Positions 54,943 to 62,988 of a stretch of 64,000 bases of DNA are shown here, in pieces; position 1 is the stretch's first letter, and every line of letters begins with the position of its first letter. The stretch is from DASPMP01 sp035626995. GTDB lineage: Bacteria; Gemmatimonadota; Gemmatimonadetes; Gemmatimonadales; Gemmatimonadaceae. The position numbers were made by a program, and so were the translations under genes. The notes beneath the pieces were generated by a model. That model was not told the origin of the DNA, did not search any database, and was given only the letters and a program-made list of their open reading frames with translations. Location of the stretch: NCBI GenBank assembly GCA_035626995.1, contig DASPMP010000141.1, forward strand, positions 3,291 to 67,290. The letters run 5' to 3'.

Positions 54943-55275
54943 ATGGAGATCACGACACGCACGCAGGGCGACGTTTCGATCGTGGCGATCGCGGGGAAGC
55001 TCGACAGCGTCACGTCCACGCAGGCGCAGCAGGCGCTGGAGCGCATCGTGGATGGTGGCGCCCGCCGGATCGCGGTGGATTTCTCGCGGCTCGATTACAT
55101 CAGCAGCGCAGGATTGCGGGTCCTGCTTGGAACGGCCAAGACGCTCATGGCGGCGGGTGGCGCACTGCGCACCTTCGGCCTCAACGACACGGTGCGGGAG
55201 GTGTTCGACATCTCCGGCTTCTCCGCGATCCTGCGGGTGTTCCCGTCGGAGGCGGACGCGCTGAACGGCTTCTAG
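54943..55275 (+). CDS. RsbV-like STAS-domain anti-sigma factor antagonist
   Basis: 110 residues. The STAS fold has the phosphorylation loop DYISSAGLRVLL, with the acceptor Ser followed by the SAG motif. Unphosphorylated, such proteins bind the RsbW-type kinase and release its partner; a PP2C phosphatase resets them. The receiver-SpoIIE phosphatase at 47-48.5 kb is the obvious partner (inference). Its stop codon overlaps the stop of the convergent DinB-family gene. Confidence 0.93.
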   Translation: MEITTRTQGDVSIVAIAGKLDSVTSTQAQQALERIVDGGARRIAVDFSRLDYISSAGLRVLLGTAKTLMAAGGALRTFGLNDTVREVFDISGFSAILRVFPSEADALNGF

Positions 55276-55814
55276 CCGCGAACGGCTTTACGGATACGCT
55301 CGATCTGGTTGAGATGCAGGATGTCGTGCCCCGCGTACAGCTTGATGAGGTGGTCCACGCTCTCCTCACCACGCTCGGCGTGGACGCCAACGCGCTGTTT
55401 CTGCTCCGGCGTCAGGTGCCGCAGCATGAGCAGGTGTGAATCGCGCAGGATGGCGAATCGATCCGCGCATTCCGCGGGATCGGCCTTTTCGTAGTGGAGG
55501 TTCTCTGCCCAGGCGTCCTGGTCGTAGCCGGTGATGGCCGGCCGGTCCTGGGCGAGGATGAGGCGCAGCCGCCAGGCCCAGACGACCTCGGAATCGGCGA
55601 GGTGCGCGAGCACTTGGGTCACCGACCACTTGCCGGGGGATTCTGGTGTGCGGATCGCGCGGGCTTCCATGCCGGCGACCACGAACCGCAGCCGGTCTGC
55701 GGTCGCCGCGAGGACCGTCAGGGGATCACGATGCTCCAGCAGCTTCAGGACTGCTGCCGTGTACTGCGTCGCCTGCTCACGCGACTGCGACGCGGGGTTG
55801 GTGAATACGGACAT
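55272..55814 (-). CDS. DinB family protein
   Basis: 180 residues from ATG 55814. A four-helix DinB/YfiT-type metal-binding fold is indicated by WSVTQVLAHLADSE and the C-terminal AGHDILHLNQI, whose histidines (first helix HLADSE, last helix HDILH) are the usual metal ligands. Members include mycothiol- or bacillithiol-dependent transferases and many of unknown role. Cytoplasmic. It borders the cluster of 120-bp elements; the first copy (D1) lies 61 bp upstream of its start. Confidence 0.9.
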   Translation of the reverse strand: MSVFTNPASQSREQATQYTAAVLKLLEHRDPLTVLAATADRLRFVVAGMEARAIRTPESPGKWSVTQVLAHLADSEVVWAWRLRLILAQDRPAITGYDQDAWAENLHYEKADPAECADRFAILRDSHLLMLRHLTPEQKQRVGVHAERGEESVDHLIKLYAGHDILHLNQIERIRKAVRG

Positions 55815-55875
55815 CAGATCATTGTAACGCGCGCGAGCGGACGAGTGAAGACGGTCGCGGGCGCCATTCAGGGCT

Positions 55876-55995
55876 CCACAGTCAAAGGGGCAATAGAATG
55901 CAGGAATGCGAGAATTCAGGAATTGCCATTACCGGGCAGGTGGTTGATTCCCGCATTCCGGCATTCTCGAATTCACATTGTTTGTTCGACTGTGG
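55876..55995. repeat. 120-bp hairpin element D1
   Basis: Exactly 120 bp from CCACAGTC to GACTGTGG (8-bp terminal inverted repeat). Inside, octads GAATGCAG, GAATGCGA, GAATTCAG face their near-complement GATTCCCG, CATTCCGG, CATTCTCG. This gives an imperfect hairpin of short helices separated by small internal loops, with a loop holding TGCC/GGCA. The 15 bp ACGGTCGCGGGCGCC at 55851 is shared only with the region before D4. Confidence 0.95.
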
Positions 55996-56015
55996 GGCAT
56001 GCCTGCCCGCCACGA

Positions 56016-56276
56016 TCAGCGCGCGTACAAGCCGATGATTGCCGCGAGGATGACTGCCCAGGCGAGAAAGAAAAACTGGGTCTGCTTGCGCAGCTCTGTC
56101 TCGACCAGTCTCCCCATGGTCTCGAACCGTGCGTCGACGCGGCTGAACCCGACCTCCATCTGATGGCGCAGTTCGGCGACATCCCCGCGCAACTCGGATA
56201 TGTCGTTGGCCGCCCGGTCCACGATGCCAATGAGCTCGCTCCCGGTTAACGGTCGTCGACGGTACGGTTGCATCAT
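56016..56276 (-). CDS. Small coiled-coil, tail-anchored hypothetical protein
   Basis: 86 residues from ATG 56276, chosen because GAGGG lies 7 bases upstream; ATG 56282 is an alternative. Residues about 18-65 form a heptad-like coiled coil (ANDISELRGDVAELRHQMEV, then RVDARFETMGRLVETEL). A single membrane helix lies at the extreme C-terminus (FFLAWAVILAAIIGLY). No catalytic motif. It lies alone between elements D1 and D2. Confidence 0.72.
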   Translation of the reverse strand: MMQPYRRRPLTGSELIGIVDRAANDISELRGDVAELRHQMEVGFSRVDARFETMGRLVETELRKQTQFFFLAWAVILAAIIGLYAR

Positions 56277-56384
56277 CACCATTCCCTCGCGCTCAGGTCG
56301 AATTCAACGTATCCTCGGCGGCCACGCCGAGTCCAGCCTCGTTCGCTGAAGGTTCATCACCTGTGTGGCGCGCCATTCAGGGCT

Positions 56385-56504
56385 CCACAGTCAAAGGGGC
56401 AATAGAATGCAGGAATGCGAGAATTCAGGAATTGCCATTACCGGGCAGGTGGTTGATTCCCACATTCCGGCATTCTCGAATTCACATTGTTTGTTCGACT
56501 GTGG
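56385..56504. repeat. 120-bp hairpin element D2
   Basis: Same orientation and length as D1, nearly identical in sequence (one visible change, CCCGC to CCCAC, in the right arm). It lies between the divergent coiled-coil and lipoprotein genes. A plus-strand frame passes through it into the next gene, but those residues come from the repeat. Confidence 0.95.
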
Positions 56505-56538
56505 GGCGTCCCCGCTCGCGCCGCTAAACTTCAAGACG

Positions 56539-57237
56539 ATGAATGTGCATTCGGCTGTCCGGAGCAGTGCGCGCTGGGTCACCGCTGTCGCGGTGTGCGC
56601 CTTCTGGGGTACCGCATGCAGAGGTTCCACCGAACCGCCGCTGCGGGTGGCAAATCCAGCATTGGACTCCATCTGGATTGAACCGTTCTACACTCGCCTG
56701 AGTGCCCGCGGCGTCCTGGTCGTCATGGGCGCTCCATCGGACACGGCCTTTCGGCTTGCCGACGACGAGCGATTGCTGCTTGCTGTCTCAACATCCGCGG
56801 GCGATGTCGAGACGTTCAGAATGGGCCGGTATCTCTGTGATGGCAGCCGAGACTGTACCGGTCTGATTGTCTCAATGGAAGACGACTATCACGCCGGTGA
56901 GCTCGAGGAGCGCATCGCGCACCTGCCGGTCCGGGTGTATTCATACTCTTCAAGGACGGCGGGTGCCCGTGTCACTGAATGGCACAGGGTGCAGTATGCC
57001 ATCGCTGAGCTCAGGAGAGTCTCTGGCGTCAGACTCGTCGATCGTGACGCCCTCGGATGCGGCAGTTGCACGAGCCTGCCACTCTCCCAGACGCTGGCCG
57101 GGTTGCCGCTCGACTATACGGTCACTCCTCGGCCGAATGACGGACTGCTGCAGCTGTCGCGAGGGGTGACTGTCAATATTCGCTATGAACAGGCCACGGG
57201 AGTCGCACTCGAACGAAATATTCCGATACCGTGGTAG
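56539..57237 (+). CDS. Hypothetical lipoprotein
   Basis: 232 residues from ATG 56539. The N-terminal hydrophobic stretch ends FWGTAC (Cys27), a plausible lipobox, followed by GSTEPP. The rest is a mixed alpha/beta sequence with paired cysteines (LCDGSRDC and GCGSCTS). No recognised family. A start further upstream would be translated from element D2 and is not credible. It is the only gene between D2 and D3. Confidence 0.72.
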   Translation: MNVHSAVRSSARWVTAVAVCAFWGTACRGSTEPPLRVANPALDSIWIEPFYTRLSARGVLVVMGAPSDTAFRLADDERLLLAVSTSAGDVETFRMGRYLCDGSRDCTGLIVSMEDDYHAGELEERIAHLPVRVYSYSSRTAGARVTEWHRVQYAIAELRRVSGVRLVDRDALGCGSCTSLPLSQTLAGLPLDYTVTPRPNDGLLQLSRGVTVNIRYEQATGVALERNIPIPW

Positions 57238-57269
57238 GGCGGACTCACGCGTCGACGCCATTCAGGGCT

Positions 57270-57389
57270 CCACAGTCGCATGATGCAACAGAATGCAGGA
57301 ATGCGAGAATCCAGGAATACCATTACGGGGCAGGCTGTTGATTCCCGCATTCCGGCATTCTCGAATTCACATTGTTTGTTCGACTGTGG
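57270..57389. repeat. 120-bp hairpin element D3
   Basis: 120 bp between perfect CCACAGTC and GACTGTGG ends. It is the most diverged copy (CGCATGATGCAACA after the left end; GAATCCAG and GAATACC in the left arm) but keeps length and arm spacing. It lies between convergent genes. Confidence 0.93.
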
Positions 57390-57478
57390 GGCGTCGCTGC
57401 TCGCGCAGTTGTTGCGAGACCTTCGGTGAGGAAATCAGCCGCCGGATCGCGACGGGGTGCGTACACCGGTCCCTGGCG

Positions 57479-57805
57479 CTACCGAGAGGAACGGCCGACG
57501 ATGCGCCGGCCCGTGGCCTTGATGTCGTCGTACATGGCATCCGGAGCGAGATCGAGTCCGCCTGGCCACGTCACCGCATCCTCATCGACATAGACCTGCG
57601 CGAACACGGCGGGATCCTTCAGCGGCGCGAAAACGCCAGGGTCATCATCGAACAACAGCGGACCGAGATCCACATCGCCTTCCGTTCCGTCGGCAAAGCG
57701 CACGCGGAGACGGTAGTCGCCAACGACCTGAACGCTGACGACGCGCCAGGGCGTGCGCACTACTTCAGAGGTGCGATCCTTCTTGGCGGAAGCTTTCGCG
57801 CGCAT
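57479..57805 (-). CDS. DUF2442 domain-containing protein
   Basis: 108 residues. The DUF2442 core is visible: DYRLRVRFADGTEGDVDLGP followed by a PVFAPLKDP-type segment and AVTWPGGLDLAPDAMYDDI at the end. DUF2442 genes often sit beside DUF4160 genes, as here, where the two overlap by 46 bp in different frames. The pair has been suggested to act as a toxin-antitoxin-like unit, but I know of no firm function. The start could be shorter; the first 15 residues are basic and not conserved. Confidence 0.88.
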   Translation of the reverse strand: MRAKASAKKDRTSEVVRTPWRVVSVQVVGDYRLRVRFADGTEGDVDLGPLLFDDDPGVFAPLKDPAVFAQVYVDEDAVTWPGGLDLAPDAMYDDIKATGRRIVGRSSR

Positions 57806-58020
57806 AAGCTCCAGTTGTCAGCAAGTTCCTTGCGGTGGAGGAGGGCCCACTCCAGGATCAACGTTAACGCTCGGCGCGGAAGGTCGCCACGCAAAATGCC
57901 CAGCGTGTCGATCTCGATTACCGCTCTGTGGTCGCGATAGCGGGCGTGGAAATGCGGCGGCGGATGGTCGTCCCAGTACATCCGGATCGTGACCCCGTAA
58001 AAGGTGCTGATCGTTGGCAC
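57760..58020 (-). CDS. DUF4160 domain-containing protein
   Basis: 86 residues from GTG 58020. The family signature TISTFYGVTIRMYWDDHPPPHFHA is present, seen as FYGVTIRMYWDDHPPPHFHA (residues 7-26) with its clustered histidines, followed by RAVIEIDTLGIL. Typical length for the family is 80-90 residues. It precedes and overlaps the DUF2442 gene. Together they make one small two-gene unit between D3 and D4. Confidence 0.88.
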   Translation of the reverse strand: MPTISTFYGVTIRMYWDDHPPPHFHARYRDHRAVIEIDTLGILRGDLPRRALTLILEWALLHRKELADNWSLCARKLPPRRIAPLK

Positions 58021-58138
58021 GACCCAGGTTCGCGTGAGCGACCGACAGGTGCGTCATCCATCAATTGCCGCGCGCTACAATTTTGTTCGCGAGGCCGAGA
58101 GCCGAGCGGACTGAAACGGTCGCGGGCGCCTTTCGACT

Positions 58139-58258
58139 CTACAGCGACAGGTGCAACAGAATGCAGGAATGCGAGAATTCAGGAATTGCCATTACCGGGC
58201 AGGTGGTTGATTCCCACATTCCGGCATTCTCGAATTCACATTGTTTGTTCGACTGTGG
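58139..58258. repeat. 120-bp hairpin element D4
   Basis: 120 bp ending in GACTGTGG. The left terminus is degenerate (CTACAGCGAC), but both arms match D2. It is preceded by ACGGTCGCGGGCGCC (58116-58130), shared with D1 only, and by a short family B stretch (GAGGCCGAGAGCCGAG) at about 58091. It ends 21 bp before the stop codon of the MBL-fold gene. Confidence 0.93.
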
Positions 58259-58279
58259 GGTGCCGGTGACGGCCGGGTT

Positions 58280-59431
58280 CTAGCGCGGTTTGACCTGCCG
58301 CCACCAGGGATCCACAGCCGGCGCGCTGTCAGGCTCCACCGACTCCCCCGGTTTCGGCATGATGAGCCGAGTGCCGGCCACCGCGGCGGCGCGCACGACG
58401 CGCTCGGCGGGTTCGTCCCACGCATGGAATGCCAGATTGAACGTGCCCCAGTGAATGGGGAGCAGCGCGCGGCCGCGCAGATCGGCGTGCGCCTGAACGG
58501 CCTGCTCCGGCGTGACATGAATGTCGGGCCACGTCTCGCCATACGCGCCGATCTTGATGAGCGTCAGGTCGAAGGGACCGTGGCGCTGGCCGATATTCAG
58601 GAACCCGGCGAAGGGGCCCGTGTCACCACTATGGAAGACGCGATGCGCCGGCCCCGTCACGGCGAACGATGCCCAGAGCGTATGGTTCCGGTCGAAGCCG
58701 CGGCCGGAGAAGTGTCGCGCAGGCGTCGCGGTCACCGTCAGCGCACCCAGGGTGGTGCTGTCGTTCCAGTCCAATTCGGTGATACGGGCGGCGGGAATGC
58801 CCCAGCGCTCGAGATGGGCGCCGACGCCAAGTGGAACGATCCAGCGCGTGGTTGCATGCGCGGGGCTGGCCGCCAGCGCGCGCACGACGCCGCGGTCCAG
58901 GTGATCGTAATGGTCGTGCGACGCGATCACCGCATCGAGCGGCGGCAGCTCGTCGATTGGCAGCGGCGGCTCGTGAAAGCGCCTCGGCCCGATGAGCGAG
59001 GACGGCGATGCGCGCCGGGCCCACACCGGATCGAAGAGGATGCGCGCGCCATCGATCTCGACCAGGACGGTGGAGTGTCCCAGCCAGGAAGCACGCAGCC
59101 CGGATGCGGGCGGCCGATCGAAGCTGGCGCGCGTGAGGCGCAGGATGGGGAGCGGTCCCGGGGGCGTGCGCTGCTCGTGTCCGCCCAGCCACTGGCGGAG
59201 CATGCGCATGGTGCCCCCTTTCACGCCGAGCGCGGTGGCCTCAGGATTCCTGAATGCGCCGTCGCGGTAGTTGGGTGAGCGCTGGATGCGGGCGAGTCGC
59301 TCACCCTGTGGCGCCGCGCCGAGGGCGTCGAGCCATCCTGTGGAGGCGATCAGGACGACGAGGGCGAGGACGACGAGGAGAAGCAGGATGACAAGCACGC
59401 GCGGGAGCGTTCGACGAGGGAGGAATCGCAC
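58280..59431 (-). CDS. Membrane-anchored MBL-fold metallohydrolase, UlaG/NAPE-PLD-like
   Basis: 383 residues with an N-terminal membrane helix (about 10-32). The metallo-beta-lactamase fold shows WLGHSTVLVEIDG, the zinc motif SHDHYDH, HFSGRGF, FHSGDTG and IHWGTFNLAFH near the end. These motifs match the UlaG/NAPE-PLD-like branch (phosphodiesterase or lactonase activities). It should face the periplasm given the N-terminal anchor. Its start lies about 60 bp from a 21-bp motif shared with 43.6 kb. Substrate unknown. Confidence 0.9.
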   Translation of the reverse strand: MRFLPRRTLPRVLVILLLLVVLALVVLIASTGWLDALGAAPQGERLARIQRSPNYRDGAFRNPEATALGVKGGTMRMLRQWLGGHEQRTPPGPLPILRLTRASFDRPPASGLRASWLGHSTVLVEIDGARILFDPVWARRASPSSLIGPRRFHEPPLPIDELPPLDAVIASHDHYDHLDRGVVRALAASPAHATTRWIVPLGVGAHLERWGIPAARITELDWNDSTTLGALTVTATPARHFSGRGFDRNHTLWASFAVTGPAHRVFHSGDTGPFAGFLNIGQRHGPFDLTLIKIGAYGETWPDIHVTPEQAVQAHADLRGRALLPIHWGTFNLAFHAWDEPAERVVRAAAVAGTRLIMPKPGESVEPDSAPAVDPWWRQVKPR

Positions 59432-59488
59432 GCCCCCAAGCTAACGTCGTTCCAGCGGGCCTGACGCACGTGTCCAGTGATGGCGCGT

Positions 59489-59509
59489 GTGGTCACAAGA
59501 CTTGGACAA
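59489..59509. promoter_or_regulatory. Second copy of the 21-bp GTGGTCA motif
   Basis: GTGGTCACAAGACTTGGACAA matches the left arm of the inverted repeat at 43625-43645 at 19 of 21 positions. Both sites lie between the end of one minus-strand gene and the start of the next, 60-100 bp before that start. Confidence 0.4.
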
Positions 59510-59518
59510 TGGGTCTTT

Positions 59519-61792
59519 TCATCCAGGCCGCCCGTCGAAGTAGCGCTTGTACCGCACGATCGTGTCGAGATAGCCGCGGGTGTGCGACTGCTTGAATCGG
59601 GCAGCGCACAGTAAGGACTTGCTGGCGCGCGCCTGCAGGCTCGCCCAGGTCGTACTGCCGTCATTCTTCAGCTGGTCTTTCTCGCGGAACAGCAGCGGAC
59701 GCAACGCGGTCGCAAGTGTCTTCACGTTCCACTTGCCGCCAGACTGGTGCACCCGCTGCAGCGTGGCGAGCGGTGTGCCGGAGAGGCGCGCCAGGTCCGC
59801 GGCCATGTCGTCCGCCGAGAGCTGGCCCTGCCGCACGCCCCACTCGAGCACCGATTGCACCGGGTTGTAGGCGCCGGTGGAGACGAGTGCGCGCAGGTAA
59901 TGGTCTGGCTCCATCCAGCGGTTCACGTCGCCGCCGGCACGCGCATGGCGCATCGCACGCTGGACGGTGACGGGGCCCGCGTTGTAACCGGCCATGACGA
60001 TCCGGATGCGGGTGTCCTCCGGCAGCGCGTCGAAGTTCTGCTTCAGGTCACCAGTAAAGAAGCGGCGCATGCTCTGCGTGAAGGCGGCGTACTTCTTCGC
60101 CCCCTCGCGCAGGCTGACGCTGGGCGTCAGGTGCGACGGGTCGCGTCCCGACTGCATCAGTCCCTTGTAACCCGAACCGCCTTCGCCGGTGCGCTCGCGT
60201 CCGCCCGATTCCGCAGCGATGATCCCGCGGAGCAGATTTGCCGATACGCCCTGTGCCGCCGCGGCGCGATCGATCTCCACCCGATGGACCTCGATGCGGC
60301 TGACGGTGGCCGCATTCACTCCGGCGGGCGCCGCCGAGGTTGTCGTCGCGGCCGTTGGAGTACTGGATGGACCAGATCCCAGCGCACGCAGCAACGGTCG
60401 GATCACCTGGTCGCGAATCCGGACCCAGTCCTGCGCAAGCGCCTTGTCCTCCGGCCGGATACGGTAGCCGACGGGGAGCTCCGGGTGCTGCGCGTAGAAT
60501 ACGGAGTTCGTGAGCTTTCCTTCATCCCGTTCGCCGCGGGCGATGGCCGCGCCGGCCTGTGCGGTGATGATCCCGGCTTGCACGGCGCCGGAGACTTTCG
60601 CTGGAAGGCCGGCGATGGTTCCGATCACTCCACCGAACCCGGAGCCACCCGTGGCATTTCCCGAAGGAGTCGCGGCGGCTGGGAGGGATGGGGTGATGGG
60701 CTGGGACGCGACTGCCAGAGCGGGTGGCTTCACGAGGGCGAAGTATCGGCATCCGCCCGGCTGCGCGACGTAACCATTGGCGTCCAGCTTGATGGTCTTC
60801 TGCGCGACCGTGTCAGAGCTCTTGCGGTACGCGCCCCGCACATTGCCGCCCACGACGTCGATCGAGTCGGGACGCACGGCGACGACGATATCGCCATGGG
60901 TCGTGTTCGTCCGCTGCGACGTTACCCGTTCGAAGGTCGTTCCCGCGCACGGACCGTTCACGGTCGGCGGCCGATCCCTGACGACGACGTCGCCCAGCTC
61001 CGGTTTCGCCTCGGTGACACTGAACGCCCAGAACTTCGAGCTGTCGTTTTTCTGGCGCGCGACCTTCGCGTTGGCGACGTAACCCGCATGGAAGGTGTCC
61101 TGCTCGAACGCCGATCCGGCACCCGCGCGCTTCATGCACGTACTGATGAAAGTGGCGCTCCAGGCGTAGGCCTTGTCGATGAACTGGTCAGCCTTGGCCG
61201 GCGAGAGAATGGTCTGCCAGTACGCCTTGAGCACCGGACGCATTCCCGGCTCGGCTTCGTGTCGCTTCCCGCCTTCCCACACCTGCAGCTCGGCGCGGGC
61301 GACATCGGCTATGCGCTGCCGCAGGTCCGTTGCCGTCTCGTCCTCGAGCTCCGCGTATGGAAGCTCGGCCTCCGGCTCAGCGGTCGCCATCGATGAGCCG
61401 AGCTCGTAGGCCTGCTCGGCTTCGTCGAACGCCGAGAAGTTCTCGGAGGCCACGTCCGCGTAGGCCTCCGACATGTCCGACTCGGCGGCGAGGAACGGTT
61501 GCTCCTCCTCGTACGCCGGCGATGCAAGACTCTCGTGCTCCTCCTCGCCCGCGGCGTCGTCAGCTACCGGCCGAAGCACCTCCTCGACCGCGAACCCCGG
61601 GAGCGCCTCGCTCGATTCCTCCTCCGTCTCGGCGGCGGCGAACGGGCGTTCCATCTCGAACATGGTCTCACCGGCGAGCACGCCGTCGTCGGGACTGACG
61701 GCAAACTCAGACTCCAGGGTGTGAGGAAGCGCCGTCGCGAACGGCGACGCCTCCCGGGCGAACTGCTCGATTCCAGTCGTATTCCATGACAT
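59519..61792 (-). CDS. DUF2272 and lytic transglycosylase (SLT) protein with acidic N-terminal tail
   Basis: 757 residues from ATG 61792, with GGAGA 7 bases upstream. Residues 1-155 are an acidic, low-complexity tail with a recurring [E/R]xPF-x-A-A-E pattern (MERPFAAAETEE, EEQPFLAAES). Residues about 160-355 match DUF2272 (AYWQTILSPAKADQFID, then YAWSATFISTCMKRAG, which carries Cys and His of the NlpC/CHAP-like superfamily). Residues about 500-650 are a soluble lytic transglycosylase domain (GIIAAESGG with catalytic Glu, SGYKGLMQ, AGYNAGP). No signal peptide, so export must use another route. Two peptidoglycan-cutting modules in one unsecreted protein suggest an effector or tail-lysin role (inference). 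Confidence 0.85.
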   Translation of the reverse strand: MSWNTTGIEQFAREASPFATALPHTLESEFAVSPDDGVLAGETMFEMERPFAAAETEEESSEALPGFAVEEVLRPVADDAAGEEEHESLASPAYEEEQPFLAAESDMSEAYADVASENFSAFDEAEQAYELGSSMATAEPEAELPYAELEDETATDLRQRIADVARAELQVWEGGKRHEAEPGMRPVLKAYWQTILSPAKADQFIDKAYAWSATFISTCMKRAGAGSAFEQDTFHAGYVANAKVARQKNDSSKFWAFSVTEAKPELGDVVVRDRPPTVNGPCAGTTFERVTSQRTNTTHGDIVVAVRPDSIDVVGGNVRGAYRKSSDTVAQKTIKLDANGYVAQPGGCRYFALVKPPALAVASQPITPSLPAAATPSGNATGGSGFGGVIGTIAGLPAKVSGAVQAGIITAQAGAAIARGERDEGKLTNSVFYAQHPELPVGYRIRPEDKALAQDWVRIRDQVIRPLLRALGSGPSSTPTAATTTSAAPAGVNAATVSRIEVHRVEIDRAAAAQGVSANLLRGIIAAESGGRERTGEGGSGYKGLMQSGRDPSHLTPSVSLREGAKKYAAFTQSMRRFFTGDLKQNFDALPEDTRIRIVMAGYNAGPVTVQRAMRHARAGGDVNRWMEPDHYLRALVSTGAYNPVQSVLEWGVRQGQLSADDMAADLARLSGTPLATLQRVHQSGGKWNVKTLATALRPLLFREKDQLKNDGSTTWASLQARASKSLLCAARFKQSHTRGYLDTIVRYKRYFDGRPG

Positions 61793-61813
61793 GCGACGAT
61801 CTCCTGCCTGTGA

Positions 61814-62977
61814 TCAACGCATCACAGGCTGCAAGCGCGACGAGGCCGAAGGCAGAACGGCCATGGATGCCGGTACCGGTGCACTGCGCAGCGCAGCCTG
61901 TGCGCGCGCATCGTCCAGGCCCTTGACGGCGCGTCCGGTTGCCTGCGGCCAGTGCGTCCAGAGCGCTCGCATGCTGTTCGCGATCACGCCGACGCCAACA
62001 TAGAGCTGCTGAATGTTCCCGACGTTGACCATGCCCGTTTCAATCAGTTCCAGAATGCGCGCCATCGCGAATGCCATCTGGAAAAAGCTGTCGGTCTTGC
62101 TGTGGATCGGAACGTTGACGAGATCCGCGATCTTCTTGAGGCGCATGGCCGACGACGTCGAGATCGCGTTCAGGTTCGCCACGATTTGCGTGTTGCCGAG
62201 GACGGACAGGTGGAACCAGGAGAATTGACGCACCGCATCGAATTCTTCGCGGCTCAATGCGCCATTCATGCGACGCGCGGTAAGCATGTCACGGATCTCG
62301 CGCACCAGGTCGACGAGCGCGTTCAGGTCGGTGGAATTCGGCCCGATCAGATTCAGGCGATTCATGTAGGCCTGCCACGTTTCCCTGAGCAGCTGCTCCC
62401 AGGCACGAAGAAGTTCGCGGTTCGCGACATCAGGCTTGATGAAGGCCTGGCTGGATCCCGGCAGCTCGAACCCAAGAAGGCGGTAATACGCGTTGCGACG
62501 GATGCCGCCGCGGTCGGGACGAATGTCACTCGTCAGCGAGCGAATGGACGGTGGCTGCGGGTTTGTGAAGAACAGCTGCTCCGTCGTTCGAAGCCAAACG
62601 TGAGTGGGGAGCGTCGGAAAAGGCAGTTTTTCGCCGGTCACCCACTCCTGGACGACGCGCCGCATCACTGCCTCGATATTCGTGCTCTCGAGCAGGTACG
62701 CGTACGCGATGTGCCGGAAGTAGCTGGTCGGAGGTGGTGCCGGTACGACCGCTGCCGGATCGGGATCGATGTCGACGCTCCACGCCTCGTGCTGCAGGTT
62801 CTGGAGCGCGTTGGCTCCCGGCAGCAGGTTGCGCAGGGCACTGCGCGGCTGTTCCCAGACGCGATCGGTGTAGTACGCGACCTGCTCGGCCGTGAGCTGG
62901 GTGAGTACGACATCCATTGCCTGTGCGGGCGTGACGCCGCCCGCATTGAAGACCGCCTGGGCGAGTCTGGTATACAT
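61814..62977 (-). CDS. Hypothetical protein of the lytic-transglycosylase operon
   Basis: 387 residues from ATG 62977, with AAGGAGA 7 bases upstream. Mostly helical, no signal peptide or membrane helix. Notable segments are VRRVVQEWVTGEKLPFPTLP, seen as RVVQEWVTGEKLPFPTLP, and a C-terminal half of regular helices (MAFAMARILELIETGMVNVG). No recognised family or catalytic motif. It lies 21 bp upstream of the DUF2272/SLT gene and 11 bp after the next gene, so the genes are co-transcribed. Possibly a scaffold or chaperone for the lytic protein (inference). Confidence 0.75.
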   Translation of the reverse strand: MYTRLAQAVFNAGGVTPAQAMDVVLTQLTAEQVAYYTDRVWEQPRSALRNLLPGANALQNLQHEAWSVDIDPDPAAVVPAPPPTSYFRHIAYAYLLESTNIEAVMRRVVQEWVTGEKLPFPTLPTHVWLRTTEQLFFTNPQPPSIRSLTSDIRPDRGGIRRNAYYRLLGFELPGSSQAFIKPDVANRELLRAWEQLLRETWQAYMNRLNLIGPNSTDLNALVDLVREIRDMLTARRMNGALSREEFDAVRQFSWFHLSVLGNTQIVANLNAISTSSAMRLKKIADLVNVPIHSKTDSFFQMAFAMARILELIETGMVNVGNIQQLYVGVGVIANSMRALWTHWPQATGRAVKGLDDARAQAALRSAPVPASMAVLPSASSRLQPVMR

Positions 62978-62988
62978 ATGATGTCTCC

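Noticed and set aside
56365..56538. Start of the 56.5-kb lipoprotein inside element D2
   Set aside because: The first 58 residues would be encoded by the repeat, which also reads through in the other copies; the signal-like segment begins at ATG 56539.
55876..58258. Classical integron attC sites
   Set aside because: The GTTRRRY/RYYYAAC core sites are absent from the element ends and no IntI-like integrase is visible; only the layout is similar.
59519..61792. Prophage endolysin
   Set aside because: No other phage genes are visible and the DUF2272 plus acidic tail layout is not that of an endolysin; kept as an effector-like hypothesis only.
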